Below the pieces are notes generated by a model, which was not told where the DNA came from, did not search any database, and was given only the letters and a program-made list of their open reading frames with translations. Positions 1 to 7,623 of a stretch of 23,945 bases of DNA are shown here, piece after piece. The DNA is from an uncultured Acetatifactor sp. (lineage in GTDB: Bacteria; Bacillota; Clostridia; Lachnospirales; Lachnospiraceae). Position 1 is the stretch's first letter; every line of letters starts with the position of its first letter. The DNA lies in the NCBI GenBank assembly GCA_948896875.1, contig CAQUWW010000019.1, forward strand, positions 15,855-39,799. The letters run 5' to 3'. Both the position numbers and the translations under genes were made by a program.

Positions 1-472
1 GACACTCATAGATTGCCATAGGCTGTTTGTAGACGTCCTTTTTGTCTCTCGCCGACATCCATTTTGCATCTTTCCACTCAAATCCGGTCAGATCCGTAAC
101 GATGGAAGCCGTACCCGGTCTGTATTCCGCATAATTGGCAAAAGGATCCGCTTTATAAAGCTTCCGTCCATCCTGAGCGGAAATCAGGAATTTATACATA
201 CTGCCGGTCTCCACTTCCGGGATAAATACACCCCAGATTCCCACCGGTCCCAGTTTCTCCATAGGATGAGCGTCCTCACTCCAACCATTGAATTCTCCCA
301 CCACATGCACCTGCCGGGCATTGGGCGCCCAGACACCGAAGTAGACGCCTCTCACTCCATCCTCTTCCGACACATGTGCACCCAGCTTCTTATAAATGTC
401 ATAATGTGTCGCCTGAGAAAAAAGGTACTGATCTGCCTCGGATATAAAGACTTTTTCCACTGCTCCCTTCAT
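1..472 (-). CDS. glgB: 1,4-alpha-glucan branching enzyme GlgB, N-terminal part (truncated by window edge)
   Basis: Glycogen branching enzyme transfers alpha-1,4 oligoglucan segments to form alpha-1,6 branches in the cytoplasm. I translated the minus strand from the ATG at 472-470. It gives about 157 residues with the family's N-terminal carbohydrate-binding (CBM48) signature: GVYFGVWAPNARQVHVVGEF followed by NGW, then YKADPFANYAEYRPGTAS, then PMAIYE near the left edge, where the catalytic GH13 barrel would begin. A typical GlgB is over 600 residues, so about a quarter is present and the rest lies beyond coordinate 1. The start is supported by an AGGTGG ribosome site just upstream. The gene begins 14 nt after the stop of the TPR/AAA-like gene, so the two are probably co-transcribed. 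No frame break is visible. Confidence 0.93.
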   Translation of the reverse strand, partial: MKGAVEKVFISEADQYLFSQATHYDIYKKLGAHVSEEDGVRGVYFGVWAPNARQVHVVGEFNGWSEDAHPMEKLGPVGIWGVFIPEVETGSMYKFLISAQDGRKLYKADPFANYAEYRPGTASIVTDLTGFEWKDAKWMSARDKKDVYKQPMAIYEC

Positions 473-486
473 TTTCCTACCACCTT

Positions 487-3400
487 TCATGCAACAAAAT
501 CTTTTTCTGTCAATATGACCATATCCTCGTTATCATATCGTTTCGCCAGCAAAATATCAAAGAAATGTCCCAACGTCTTTCGGGATGCATGCTGAATTGC
601 CTCATCCACAATCCGCTTCACTTCGATCACGGTCACCACATGGTCTATGGTCTGGAGCTCTTCAATTCTGGTATGCAGCGCCAACACACCCAGATCATCA
701 ATAGAATACTCCATCTCCCGGGCATAAAGCCGGCCGAAGGACACCAGCGTGTCATTGCTCAATGCTTCCAGATCCATCCGTGCGGTAAAGCATCCCGCCA
801 GCTCAGGATTTTCCAGGAACAGCTTATTGACGGCCTTCTTCGTTCCCTCTAACACCACGATAATGCCCAGTCGCTCCTGCTGCAGCGACTTGTAAAGCTT
901 TTTGGCCGTTCCTGCGCTGATCCCGGCCGCATCCTCGATAATCAGTGCGCCATTGTTCAGGCGTTCCAAAGTCTCGCCGATGTTCCTGTCATTTAAACCC
1001 TGTCCGGATATTTTTGCCACTTTTCCCGAGAAATTGCTGTCCGTCATCCGCACTTCGCGAATCATGTTCTTCGCCAATGTTAGCGTATCCATTCCTTCTT
1101 CTCCGGTCACCACCACATTACCGATATAGGCAGCCATGCTGATATTATCAATCGCTTTCACCAGCTGCTCTCTGGAATGCCTGCTCTGAATGAACGGTGC
1201 ATACAATTCTTTTTCCTCCCGTGTCAGCCCTCTTGCCCTGGCCTTTTCACGCTGCACGGGACGCCTTTCTTCTATCTCCCCGTCATCCGTTACTTCCGAA
1301 AGTGTCTCATCCTCTGGTTCTCCCGCAATCTCTTCTACCGGGTCCGCATGTCCGGCACCCTTTGGATGTTTCTCTTTCTTTCCCTTCGCATACTCCTTGC
1401 CTTCCGGAAGCTCCTCGGCCTCTACTTCCACATATTCCGCGTCCTCCGGAAGCATCTCTCCCTCTGCCTCCGCATATTCCTCATCCTCCGGAAGTACCTC
1501 TGTCTCCGCATATTCTGCGTCCTCCGGGAACTCCTCTTCCCCTACTTCCGCATATTCCGGAAGCTCCTCTTCCCCTACTTCCGCATACTCCGCGTCTTCC
1601 GGAAGCTCCTCGGCCTCTACTTCCGCATATTCCGCGTCCTCCGAAAGCTCCTCTTCCGCTTCTGCATACTCGGCCCATTCCGCATCGGAATCTTCTTCAT
1701 CTCCAAGGGTCTCGGCCTCCTCATATTCTGTTCCCTCGAATGCCTCTTCCTCGTCTATATATTCCAGGTCTGCAGGAGGTTCCTCCTCTGCTTCGTACTC
1801 TGTCTCCGCATATGCCTCCTCGTCGGCGTATTCCTCCGTCGCTACGGCTTCGTCCCCATACTCCGCGTATTCCTCGTCTCCGGTATCTTCTCCTGCCTCC
1901 GCTGGTTCCGCCTCCCCGGCATATTCTTCTTCGAATTCCTCCATATATTCCACGTCTGCCGGAGGCTCATCTTCTTCGAAAACAGACTCTGCGCCCTGTG
2001 ACAGCTCTTCTGCCAGCTTGCTACCGCTGCCGTTTAATGCCTTGCCGCTTTCCAGCTGTTCCAGCAATCCGTCTCTGACTGCCTCTTCAAACTCGGTAAA
2101 CATCGGGCCGGTCTGTCGGAGAACATGCTGCCGTACTTCCTCTCTGCGCTTCTCCTCGTTTGCCTTCTTCATCCGTTCCCACTCAAGCAGAACATCCTCG
2201 ATTTTCATCTGACCTGTGAGCTGCTTCTCTATGGTTGCCGCATCCGGCATCACCAGACTGATCTGGCCATCTGCTTCCTGGGAAAGCACTTCCGCCAACT
2301 CCCTGGGCGGCTGTGCGGTCAGGATCTCTTCCTGACGCATCTGCTCCATGACCGTCTCTGCCACGGTATCGCTTTCCAATACGGGCTCTTCCGGCTCCTG
2401 AGCAGATTCCCGAACTCCTTCAAAGGGCTGCTGTTCCTCCTTAGAAGCATCCGCAAATTCCTCTTTCGCCTCTTCCTGCTGCCCTGCCGCAGGCTCCAGC
2501 CCTTGCTCCGGCTCCTCCGAAGAATCCAGCTCCCTCAAAACCGGCACCTTTTCCGAGGGCAGCTGACTGATCTCACCTGTCTCTCCAAAAAATACTTCTG
2601 TTTCCTCTATCTCTTCCGCTTCTCGTTGCGAATCCGTTTCAATCCTTTCTTCCACCGCTTCCGGCTCTTCCAAAGTCTCCTCTGCTTCCGACTCCAGCAT
2701 AGGCGCTACGATAGTACGGCCAACCTCATCCGCCCCAAGCACCTCCTGAAGCCCCTCCGCCAGCTCAGCCTGCAGATTGATGGTATTGTATTGCCCCACA
2801 TCCATTGTCTTCACCTGGATGTCCAGTTCCTCCGGATCCACGGCCTCTGCCGGCTGCTGGTAGACATTTTGCTCCGCTTCGTCCCCTTCATATATGTACT
2901 CCGGCTGTTCCTCTCCGTCATCATAGCTTTCCACATACTCCGTTTGTTCTTCTGCCGGCTGCATATATGCATCAAATCGATGATCATACAGTTGCTGCTG
3001 CTCGGGAGTCAACGGCTGATGCAGCATTTTCAGTTCCATGGCCTTCACCACATACTTGCCGTCTCCAAACCACAAAATCATCTCATCGCATTCTTCCACA
3101 CAACGAGTAGCCAGCCCTACTCTATGATAGAGGAAAGCCAGCTCATATGCCCATTTTTCTCTGTAATCTCTCTTCTTCAACTCCTCCAGGACGCTGATTC
3201 GCTCTTCCAGACTTACTTCCTGCGCTTCGTAAAGTTTATATTGCAATATAAACCGGCTGGGGTCCTTTGGAGCTGCCTGTACAAATTCTTTATAATAATT
3301 CAGCGCCTGTACAAATTCTTCTGTCTTAATGCAAAGTTCACAAAGGGAATAACAGATCGTCCTGCCCCCCGGCCTTCTTTCATAGGCCAGCAGCAGCATG

Positions 3401-3582
3401 TTCTTCGCATCCTCATATCGCCTGTTTATCTTGTATAAATCACTGACAGTACAGAGCATCATCACGCTCTTTACTCTGCGCCAATCTATGGTATCAGCAA
3501 TTTCCGCGGCCTGACTGAAATCTCCTTCCGTTATCAGTGCCTTAATTTCATCTGACCTTACTTTGTATTCATACTTATCCAA
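487..3582 (-). CDS. TPR protein with long acidic repeat region and degenerate AAA-type ATPase domain
   Basis: About 1031 residues in three parts. Residues 1 to about 210 are helical TPR-like repeats. Residues about 210-785 are very rich in Glu, Asp, Ala and Tyr and include tandem EYAEVxAEELPED-like units. Residues about 789-1031 look like an AAA+ fold of the CbxX/SpoVK kind. The Walker A position reads TGEEGMDT, without the GKT/S of an active P-loop, and a Walker B-like ALIIEDAAG follows. I infer a non-hydrolysing scaffold or regulator; the function is unknown. The frame is open from an ATG at 3636, but that ATG sits only about 10 nt below a good -10 element. I chose the TTG at 3582-3580, which has AGGGAG 9 nt upstream and gives an N-terminus MDKYEYK like the homologues I remember. 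The gene lies 14 nt before glgB, which may hint at a carbohydrate-storage link, but this is only context. Confidence 0.8.
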   Translation of the reverse strand: MDKYEYKVRSDEIKALITEGDFSQAAEIADTIDWRRVKSVMMLCTVSDLYKINRRYEDAKNMLLLAYERRPGGRTICYSLCELCIKTEEFVQALNYYKEFVQAAPKDPSRFILQYKLYEAQEVSLEERISVLEELKKRDYREKWAYELAFLYHRVGLATRCVEECDEMILWFGDGKYVVKAMELKMLHQPLTPEQQQLYDHRFDAYMQPAEEQTEYVESYDDGEEQPEYIYEGDEAEQNVYQQPAEAVDPEELDIQVKTMDVGQYNTINLQAELAEGLQEVLGADEVGRTIVAPMLESEAEETLEEPEAVEERIETDSQREAEEIEETEVFFGETGEISQLPSEKVPVLRELDSSEEPEQGLEPAAGQQEEAKEEFADASKEEQQPFEGVRESAQEPEEPVLESDTVAETVMEQMRQEEILTAQPPRELAEVLSQEADGQISLVMPDAATIEKQLTGQMKIEDVLLEWERMKKANEEKRREEVRQHVLRQTGPMFTEFEEAVRDGLLEQLESGKALNGSGSKLAEELSQGAESVFEEDEPPADVEYMEEFEEEYAGEAEPAEAGEDTGDEEYAEYGDEAVATEEYADEEAYAETEYEAEEEPPADLEYIDEEEAFEGTEYEEAETLGDEEDSDAEWAEYAEAEEELSEDAEYAEVEAEELPEDAEYAEVGEEELPEYAEVGEEEFPEDAEYAETEVLPEDEEYAEAEGEMLPEDAEYVEVEAEELPEGKEYAKGKKEKHPKGAGHADPVEEIAGEPEDETLSEVTDDGEIEERRPVQREKARARGLTREEKELYAPFIQSRHSREQLVKAIDNISMAAYIGNVVVTGEEGMDTLTLAKNMIREVRMTDSNFSGKVAKISGQGLNDRNIGETLERLNNGALIIEDAAGISAGTAKKLYKSLQQERLGIIVVLEGTKKAVNKLFLENPELAGCFTARMDLEALSNDTLVSFGRLYAREMEYSIDDLGVLALHTRIEELQTIDHVVTVIEVKRIVDEAIQHASRKTLGHFFDILLAKRYDNEDMVILTEKDFVA
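1350..1680 (-). repeat. Degenerate tandem repeat, about 39 bp per unit, inside the TPR/AAA-like gene
   Basis: On the minus strand this stretch encodes successive imperfect 13-residue units of the pattern EYAEVxAEELPED. The plus strand shows the recurring block CTTCCGCATATTCCGCGTCC followed by TCCGGAAGCTCCTC. Unit lengths vary slightly but stay in frame. The region is strongly acidic and probably disordered. Copy number may differ between strains through slippage or recombination. Confidence 0.75.
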
Positions 3583-3591
3583 GGTATCTCG

Positions 3592-3597
3592 CTCCCT
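3592..3597 (-). promoter_or_regulatory. Ribosome binding site that selects a TTG start
   Basis: Minus-strand AGGGAG lies 9 nt upstream of the TTG at 3582-3580. The upstream ATG at 3636 has no Shine-Dalgarno sequence and would give an almost leaderless mRNA, so this site decides the start. Confidence 0.65.
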
Positions 3598-3646
3598 ACT
3601 CCGGCGGAAAAAGTACGTCACTCCCGCGCTGTACACATTATTTTCT

Positions 3647-3676
3647 AGTGTACCATAATCACTATATAGATGTCAA
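3647..3676 (-). promoter_or_regulatory. Sigma-A-type promoter for the TPR/AAA-like gene and glgB
   Basis: On the minus strand a perfect -35 TTGACA (3676-3671) is followed by an 18-bp spacer and a TACACT -10 (3652-3647). The -10 is preceded by TGG, an extended -10 feature. Transcription would start near 3640, about 58 nt before the TTG start. It lies in the 138-bp gap below the zinc-ribbon/YARHG gene, where no clear terminator is visible. Confidence 0.75.
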
Positions 3677-3720
3677 AAATAAACGAAATAAATTCTATAA
3701 AATTCTCCGCCGCTCCTTCA

Positions 3721-4806
3721 TTACCGATAACCCTGCTGTTCCTCAAATTGTGTAATCAAATCTCTGTTCGCCACTTCATACTCGTTAAATACAGAATCAT
3801 CAAAATCATTGGGCTGAATTGTTCCCTGATACCAGTCCAGCTGATTGAAGTACGCCTGCAGTTCCTCGTCCGTAAACAGACGGCCATGTCTGGCAAACAG
3901 CTCATTCCGCGCAATCCGACACTCTTCCTTTGTCAGTCCTTCCAAGTCCTCCATTGTCAAATAACGGGATGCGCTGTCAGGAAGAATATACTGAGACTCC
4001 TCCTCTGCCGGCTCGGAAGACGTCTCCGCCTCACTCTCCGCCGGAGTTCCTGTATCCGGGGTTTCCGTCCCCGGATTCTCAACAGAGGGAGCATCTGCCT
4101 GCTGACTGTCCGCCTGCATACGAAGCACATTCTCCTTCAACTGCTCCAGCGAACTGTCTTCCGTCACCTGAATTCCCTCCTCCAGCAGTGCAAGTGCCTG
4201 CGCATAATCCGGAATTGCCAGCAAGTCCTCCGCCCCGCCGGAATATACTTCCGTCAGCTTATTGGTCAGTGTTTTCTGCGCTTCCTGTACTTTCCTGGTT
4301 CTTCTTAACCCTTTCTGCAACAGCGTGGCCGCCTCTTCATAGCGCCTGTCCACAAGATAGATATCTGTCAGTCCCAGGTACGCCTCCGCCAGACCTGCAT
4401 TCAGCTTCAGTGCTTCCTCATAACAGGAAGCCGCCTTCTCGTACTCTCCGGCCTCAAAATACTCCTGTGCCTGTTTCAGGCTCTTCCCGCTTCTGTGCCC
4501 ATCGCTGTTCAGGAAAAGGTAACCGCCCACGCCTGCCGCAGCCAATACAATGACCGCCGCCGTCACCGCAAGGATAGCGCCCTTTCCCTTCCCGGATCTC
4601 TGCTTTCCCGCTGTGCTGCCTGTGGTTTTCTCTTTCTTCTCCCGCCCGGGCTGTACCGCCGCTCCTTTCAAAGGGGGCATACTCTTCTCCGGCATGGTAT
4701 TCATTCCGGACACGGACTGGGCCTGCTCCTGTCTCACCTTTGTGCCACAGTAAGCGCAAAATGCGGCGCCTTCTTCCAGTTGTTTCCCACACTGTCTACA
4801 ATACAT
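3721..4806 (-). CDS. Zinc-ribbon, single-TM, TPR and YARHG-domain protein
   Basis: 361 residues. The N-terminus MYCRQCGKQLEEGAAFCAYC carries two CxxC pairs (C3/C6 and C17/C20), a zinc-ribbon of the type common on Firmicute membrane proteins. A linker rich in Lys and Gly leads to one transmembrane helix at about 77-98. About 108-175 is TPR-like (FEAGEYEKAASCYEEALKLN). A Pro/Glu/Thr-rich spacer runs from about 236 to 272. The C-terminus (about 280-350) contains CRIARNELFARHGRLFTDEE and a following WY, which marks the YARHG domain, an extracellular module of unknown function. I infer a cytoplasmic ribbon and an exported C-terminus. GGAGGCGG precedes the ATG. The gene lies 56 nt after rsmA and is probably the last gene of that transcript. 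Confidence 0.85.
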   Translation of the reverse strand: MYCRQCGKQLEEGAAFCAYCGTKVRQEQAQSVSGMNTMPEKSMPPLKGAAVQPGREKKEKTTGSTAGKQRSGKGKGAILAVTAAVIVLAAAGVGGYLFLNSDGHRSGKSLKQAQEYFEAGEYEKAASCYEEALKLNAGLAEAYLGLTDIYLVDRRYEEAATLLQKGLRRTRKVQEAQKTLTNKLTEVYSGGAEDLLAIPDYAQALALLEEGIQVTEDSSLEQLKENVLRMQADSQQADAPSVENPGTETPDTGTPAESEAETSSEPAEEESQYILPDSASRYLTMEDLEGLTKEECRIARNELFARHGRLFTDEELQAYFNQLDWYQGTIQPNDFDDSVFNEYEVANRDLITQFEEQQGYR

Positions 4807-4862
4807 ATTCCGCCTCCATTTATTTTATCTTTCTCTCACAAAAGCAAACCAGTCTCCTACGA

Positions 4863-5720
4863 TTACGGAAGCAGATCACTGAGCCGCGCATATTGTTCCA
4901 GCGTAAGTGCTTCCCCCCGGATAGCAGTTCCGACCCCCATCTGCTCCAGCGCCCGCTCCACATCCTCCTTACCGATGCTCAGACCGGCAGCATTTCCCAG
5001 ACTGTTTGCCAGTGTCTTCCTCCGCTGATTAAATGCGGCCCGGATCAGTCCGAACATTTTCTTCTCGTCGGCGGCCTGTACAGGCGGTATCTCATATCCG
5101 GTCAGCCGTACCACTGCACTGCCCACCTGCGGTCTGGGGAGAAAGCAATTCGGCGGCACATTGGCTACAATTTCCGGCTTTGAATAGTACTGCACTGCCA
5201 GCGAGAGCGCGCCATAATCCTTTGTGCCCGGACCTGCATGCATGCGGGTCGCCACTTCCTTCTGCACCATGACCGTAATGCTTTTTAACGGCACATGCTC
5301 TTCAAATAGTCCCATGATGATAGGAGTTGTAATATAATAGGGCAAATTTGCCACCACTTTCACAGGCCGGCCTTCGCCCCATTCCTCCACATACCTTTTC
5401 ACATCCATTTTCAGAATATCCTGATGAATCAAAGTTACATTTTCGTACGCCGCCAGCGTCTCTTCCAGAATGGGAATCAGGTTGCGGTCAATCTCCACTG
5501 CCGTCACCTTTCTCGCCCGTTCCGCCAGATATTGGGTCATTGTGCCTATGCCGGGACCGATTTCCAACACACAATCTTCCGCCGTGACATCTGCCGCCCT
5601 GATAATTTTATCCAGCACATTTGTATCAATCAGAAAATTCTGCCCGTACTTTTTCTGTGTTGTGAACTTATACTTTTGCAATATCTCTATGGTATTGCGG
5701 GGAATTCCCAGATCCGCCAT
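4863..5720 (-). CDS. rsmA: 16S rRNA adenine(1518)-N6/adenine(1519)-N6 dimethyltransferase RsmA (KsgA)
   Basis: 285 residues, a normal length for the family. The enzyme uses S-adenosylmethionine to dimethylate two adjacent adenines in the 3' hairpin of 16S rRNA during small-subunit maturation. Visible signatures are KKYGQNFL (about 23-30), the SAM-binding loop VLEIGPGIGTMTQYLAE (about 51-67), the acidic VEIDRN, the catalytic NLPYYITTP (125-133), FLPRPQVGSAV (193-203), and the C-terminal RAAFNQRRKTLANSL typical of RsmA. The ATG is preceded by GGGAG, which overlaps the end of the HAD gene 5 nt upstream, so translation is probably coupled. No key residue is missing. Confidence 0.97.
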   Translation of the reverse strand: MADLGIPRNTIEILQKYKFTTQKKYGQNFLIDTNVLDKIIRAADVTAEDCVLEIGPGIGTMTQYLAERARKVTAVEIDRNLIPILEETLAAYENVTLIHQDILKMDVKRYVEEWGEGRPVKVVANLPYYITTPIIMGLFEEHVPLKSITVMVQKEVATRMHAGPGTKDYGALSLAVQYYSKPEIVANVPPNCFLPRPQVGSAVVRLTGYEIPPVQAADEKKMFGLIRAAFNQRRKTLANSLGNAAGLSIGKEDVERALEQMGVGTAIRGEALTLEQYARLSDLLP

Positions 5721-5725
5721 CTTTT

Positions 5726-6394
5726 CTACTCCCGTATGTATTTCTCATCCAAATCCGCCAGATACTGCCGAACTTCTTCCAGATTCTTAAATATTTTACT
5801 GCTCAGCCCCCTGATTTCCTCATCCGGCTGTATCATATCCGGCACCAGAATAGTACGCATCCCCGCGGCATGTGCGGCGCGAATTCCGTTGGGGGAATCC
5901 TCGACGGCATAAGCCTGCGTCGGACTGACTCCCAGTGCCTTACAGGCCAGCAGGTAGATATCCGGCCGGGGTTTGGAATGCTCCACCATATCTCCTGTGA
6001 TCACCACGGAGAAGTACTTTTGAAAATCCGCCTGCTCCAAATGGCTCATCACGGAAGACCTTCTGGTAGAAGACGCCAGTCCCACCGTATACTCCGTTCC
6101 GTCCAGCCACTCCAGAATCTGACGCGCCCCCGGCTTTATGGGCAGTCCGTTCCTGGCAATATACTCCTGAAACCAGTCCGCAGTCTCCTGCCGGAACCTG
6201 GGATATTCAAACTCCTCTCCGTAGGCATCCAGCACAATTCTTCTGCTGTCATTGGCATTCAGGCCGATGCACTTCGGAAACACCTCCTCCATCCCTGGCA
6301 TATTCCATTTTTCCGCAATGGCTATCCAGGCTTTCATACATATAAGTTCCGTATCAAACAGAACCCCATCCATATCGAATACAACAGCTTTCAT
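5726..6394 (-). CDS. HAD-superfamily hydrolase (beta-phosphoglucomutase-like phosphatase)
   Basis: 222 residues from the ATG at 6394. HAD motif I is at the very N-terminus as VVFDMDGVLFDTE, with both catalytic aspartates. Motif II is in VGLASSTRR, motif III is the Lys in HSKPRPDIY, and motif IV is AVEDSPNGIRAA. The spacing fits the subfamily that includes beta-phosphoglucomutase and small phosphosugar phosphatases, but the substrate cannot be read from sequence. The open frame extends upstream to 6529; I reject that extension because the FDMDG motif belongs at the N-terminus and AGAGGAAGAG lies directly before this ATG. It sits 5 nt before rsmA. Confidence 0.92.
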   Translation of the reverse strand: MKAVVFDMDGVLFDTELICMKAWIAIAEKWNMPGMEEVFPKCIGLNANDSRRIVLDAYGEEFEYPRFRQETADWFQEYIARNGLPIKPGARQILEWLDGTEYTVGLASSTRRSSVMSHLEQADFQKYFSVVITGDMVEHSKPRPDIYLLACKALGVSPTQAYAVEDSPNGIRAAHAAGMRTILVPDMIQPDEEIRGLSSKIFKNLEEVRQYLADLDEKYIRE

Positions 6395-6449
6395 CTCTTC
6401 CTCTCTTTCAGACAGCCTTACCTTCCGTCTCGAATTCGAATCTGTATGC

Positions 6450-7568
6450 TTACTCCAGATAAGCAAAATCCTCCAGAAAATGAATACAATTATATAGAAC
6501 CAGTACATCCATTCCCTCGTCCGGCTCATAGTTTTTCATAAACCCAAAAAGTCTGCCGTTAAAATATCTCAAATCCATCACATAGATTTTCTCGTAGTCA
6601 GGAATTAACAACGGAATGAAACAATTTGCATAGGAATCTTTTATGACAAACAAAACCTTTCCATTCTGAGTGTCCGTGTCTATTTCTATGAATCCATGAT
6701 TATCATCCAGAAAAAATCCATATTTATTTTTGGTGTCCAGATAGGACTCCGCATAGCAGGTATCCGTTACCGTTTTCAAATCATAGGTCACTTTCAGGGG
6801 ATGAGCCGCCGTCTCCGGAAAATACCGGATCGCTTCCGCCTTTAAATTCAGATTCACCTTTGAATGCAGTGTTCCCAGAAAATCTTCCGTCACTGCCTCC
6901 AGATCGGCCGGATCGTAGTCCCCCTTTCCTCCCATTGCTTCCGCCCATGCCTGATAGCCATAAAAGGCTCCCAGCGACGTCCAGTGATGGTCTGTCCGAT
7001 AATAAATCTCTTCCTTCGCATGCTCTCGCAAAACCGTATATACATCAATATAATGTTCCTCGCCAATCCGCTGCACCACCTGTTCCAGGAAATGAACCTG
7101 GTCGTAGCAGGGCGCATTTGCCGGCAGCCTGTCCCATAAAACCGTATCCGCCGTGGGCACCAGCATCACAGACGCATTCCATTCCTGTACCAGCTTTTCC
7201 AGAAGGGCGATTTTCTTCATTTCCTGAATCGGTGTAAACTGTTCCGGAAGGTGCTGTTCCATCAGATACCCATCCGTCCCCAGATAAACTCCATTGATTT
7301 CTCTTCTTCCCAGCGCAATATCGACGCTGGTTTTCATGGTAATCCACTTCTCTCTGCCCACAAACTGCTCTGTCAGATAGTTTTCCATATCTGCGGTATA
7401 GTCGCCGAAAAAAAGTGCATCCCATGCAAATTCCGGGCGTGAAGCCAACACCTTATTCTCCGTCTCCGAAAAGACTCTGTCCTGTCGAATCAAATCCGCC
7501 AGTGTGAAGACCAGAATCACAAAAGAGATAAAACATATGCTGATAATTGCACTTTTCTTTTCACGCAT
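6450..7568 (-). CDS. DHHW-family (AlgX/AlgJ-like) exported protein
   Basis: 372 residues from the ATG at 7568, which has AAGGTGG 8 nt upstream; a GTG 12 nt further up is less likely. An N-terminal membrane anchor or uncleaved signal covers about 6-27. The family-naming motif occurs as YYRTDHHWTSLGA (about 190-202), with the Asp-His-His-Trp at 193-196. FVIKDSYANCFIPLL (about 307-321) supplies the nucleophile-like Ser of the SGNH/AlgX fold. AlgX/AlgJ relatives help O-acetylate exported polysaccharides together with an MBOAT partner. The MBOAT gene lies directly upstream, so I infer a paired role in acetylating a surface glycan. The glycan is unknown. Confidence 0.88.
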   Translation of the reverse strand: MREKKSAIISICFISFVILVFTLADLIRQDRVFSETENKVLASRPEFAWDALFFGDYTADMENYLTEQFVGREKWITMKTSVDIALGRREINGVYLGTDGYLMEQHLPEQFTPIQEMKKIALLEKLVQEWNASVMLVPTADTVLWDRLPANAPCYDQVHFLEQVVQRIGEEHYIDVYTVLREHAKEEIYYRTDHHWTSLGAFYGYQAWAEAMGGKGDYDPADLEAVTEDFLGTLHSKVNLNLKAEAIRYFPETAAHPLKVTYDLKTVTDTCYAESYLDTKNKYGFFLDDNHGFIEIDTDTQNGKVLFVIKDSYANCFIPLLIPDYEKIYVMDLRYFNGRLFGFMKNYEPDEGMDVLVLYNCIHFLEDFAYLE

Positions 7569-7623
7569 TGTCAAATCCACCTTCTTACTTCTGCCAAAAC
7601 TGAAAATCCGCTATCCTGAGTTT

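Noticed and set aside
1177..2212. Long plus-strand open frames opposite the acidic repeat region
   Set aside because: They are Ser/Pro/Leu-rich mirror images of Glu-rich codons on the minus strand, overlap each other in all three frames, and lack ribosome sites and recognisable domains.
2125..3438. 437-codon plus-strand open frame
   Set aside because: Antisense shadow of the TPR-encoding part of the minus-strand gene; its product has no plausible domain and no ribosome site.
3583..3636. 18-residue N-terminal extension of the TPR/AAA-like protein from an ATG
   Set aside because: The ATG lies about 10 nt below the -10 element and has no Shine-Dalgarno, whereas the TTG at 3582 has a well-placed AGGGAG.
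6395..6529. 45-residue hydrophobic N-terminal extension of the HAD hydrolase
   Set aside because: HAD motif I belongs at the N-terminus, and a good ribosome site lies directly before the ATG at 6394. The extension also overlaps the end of the DHHW gene.
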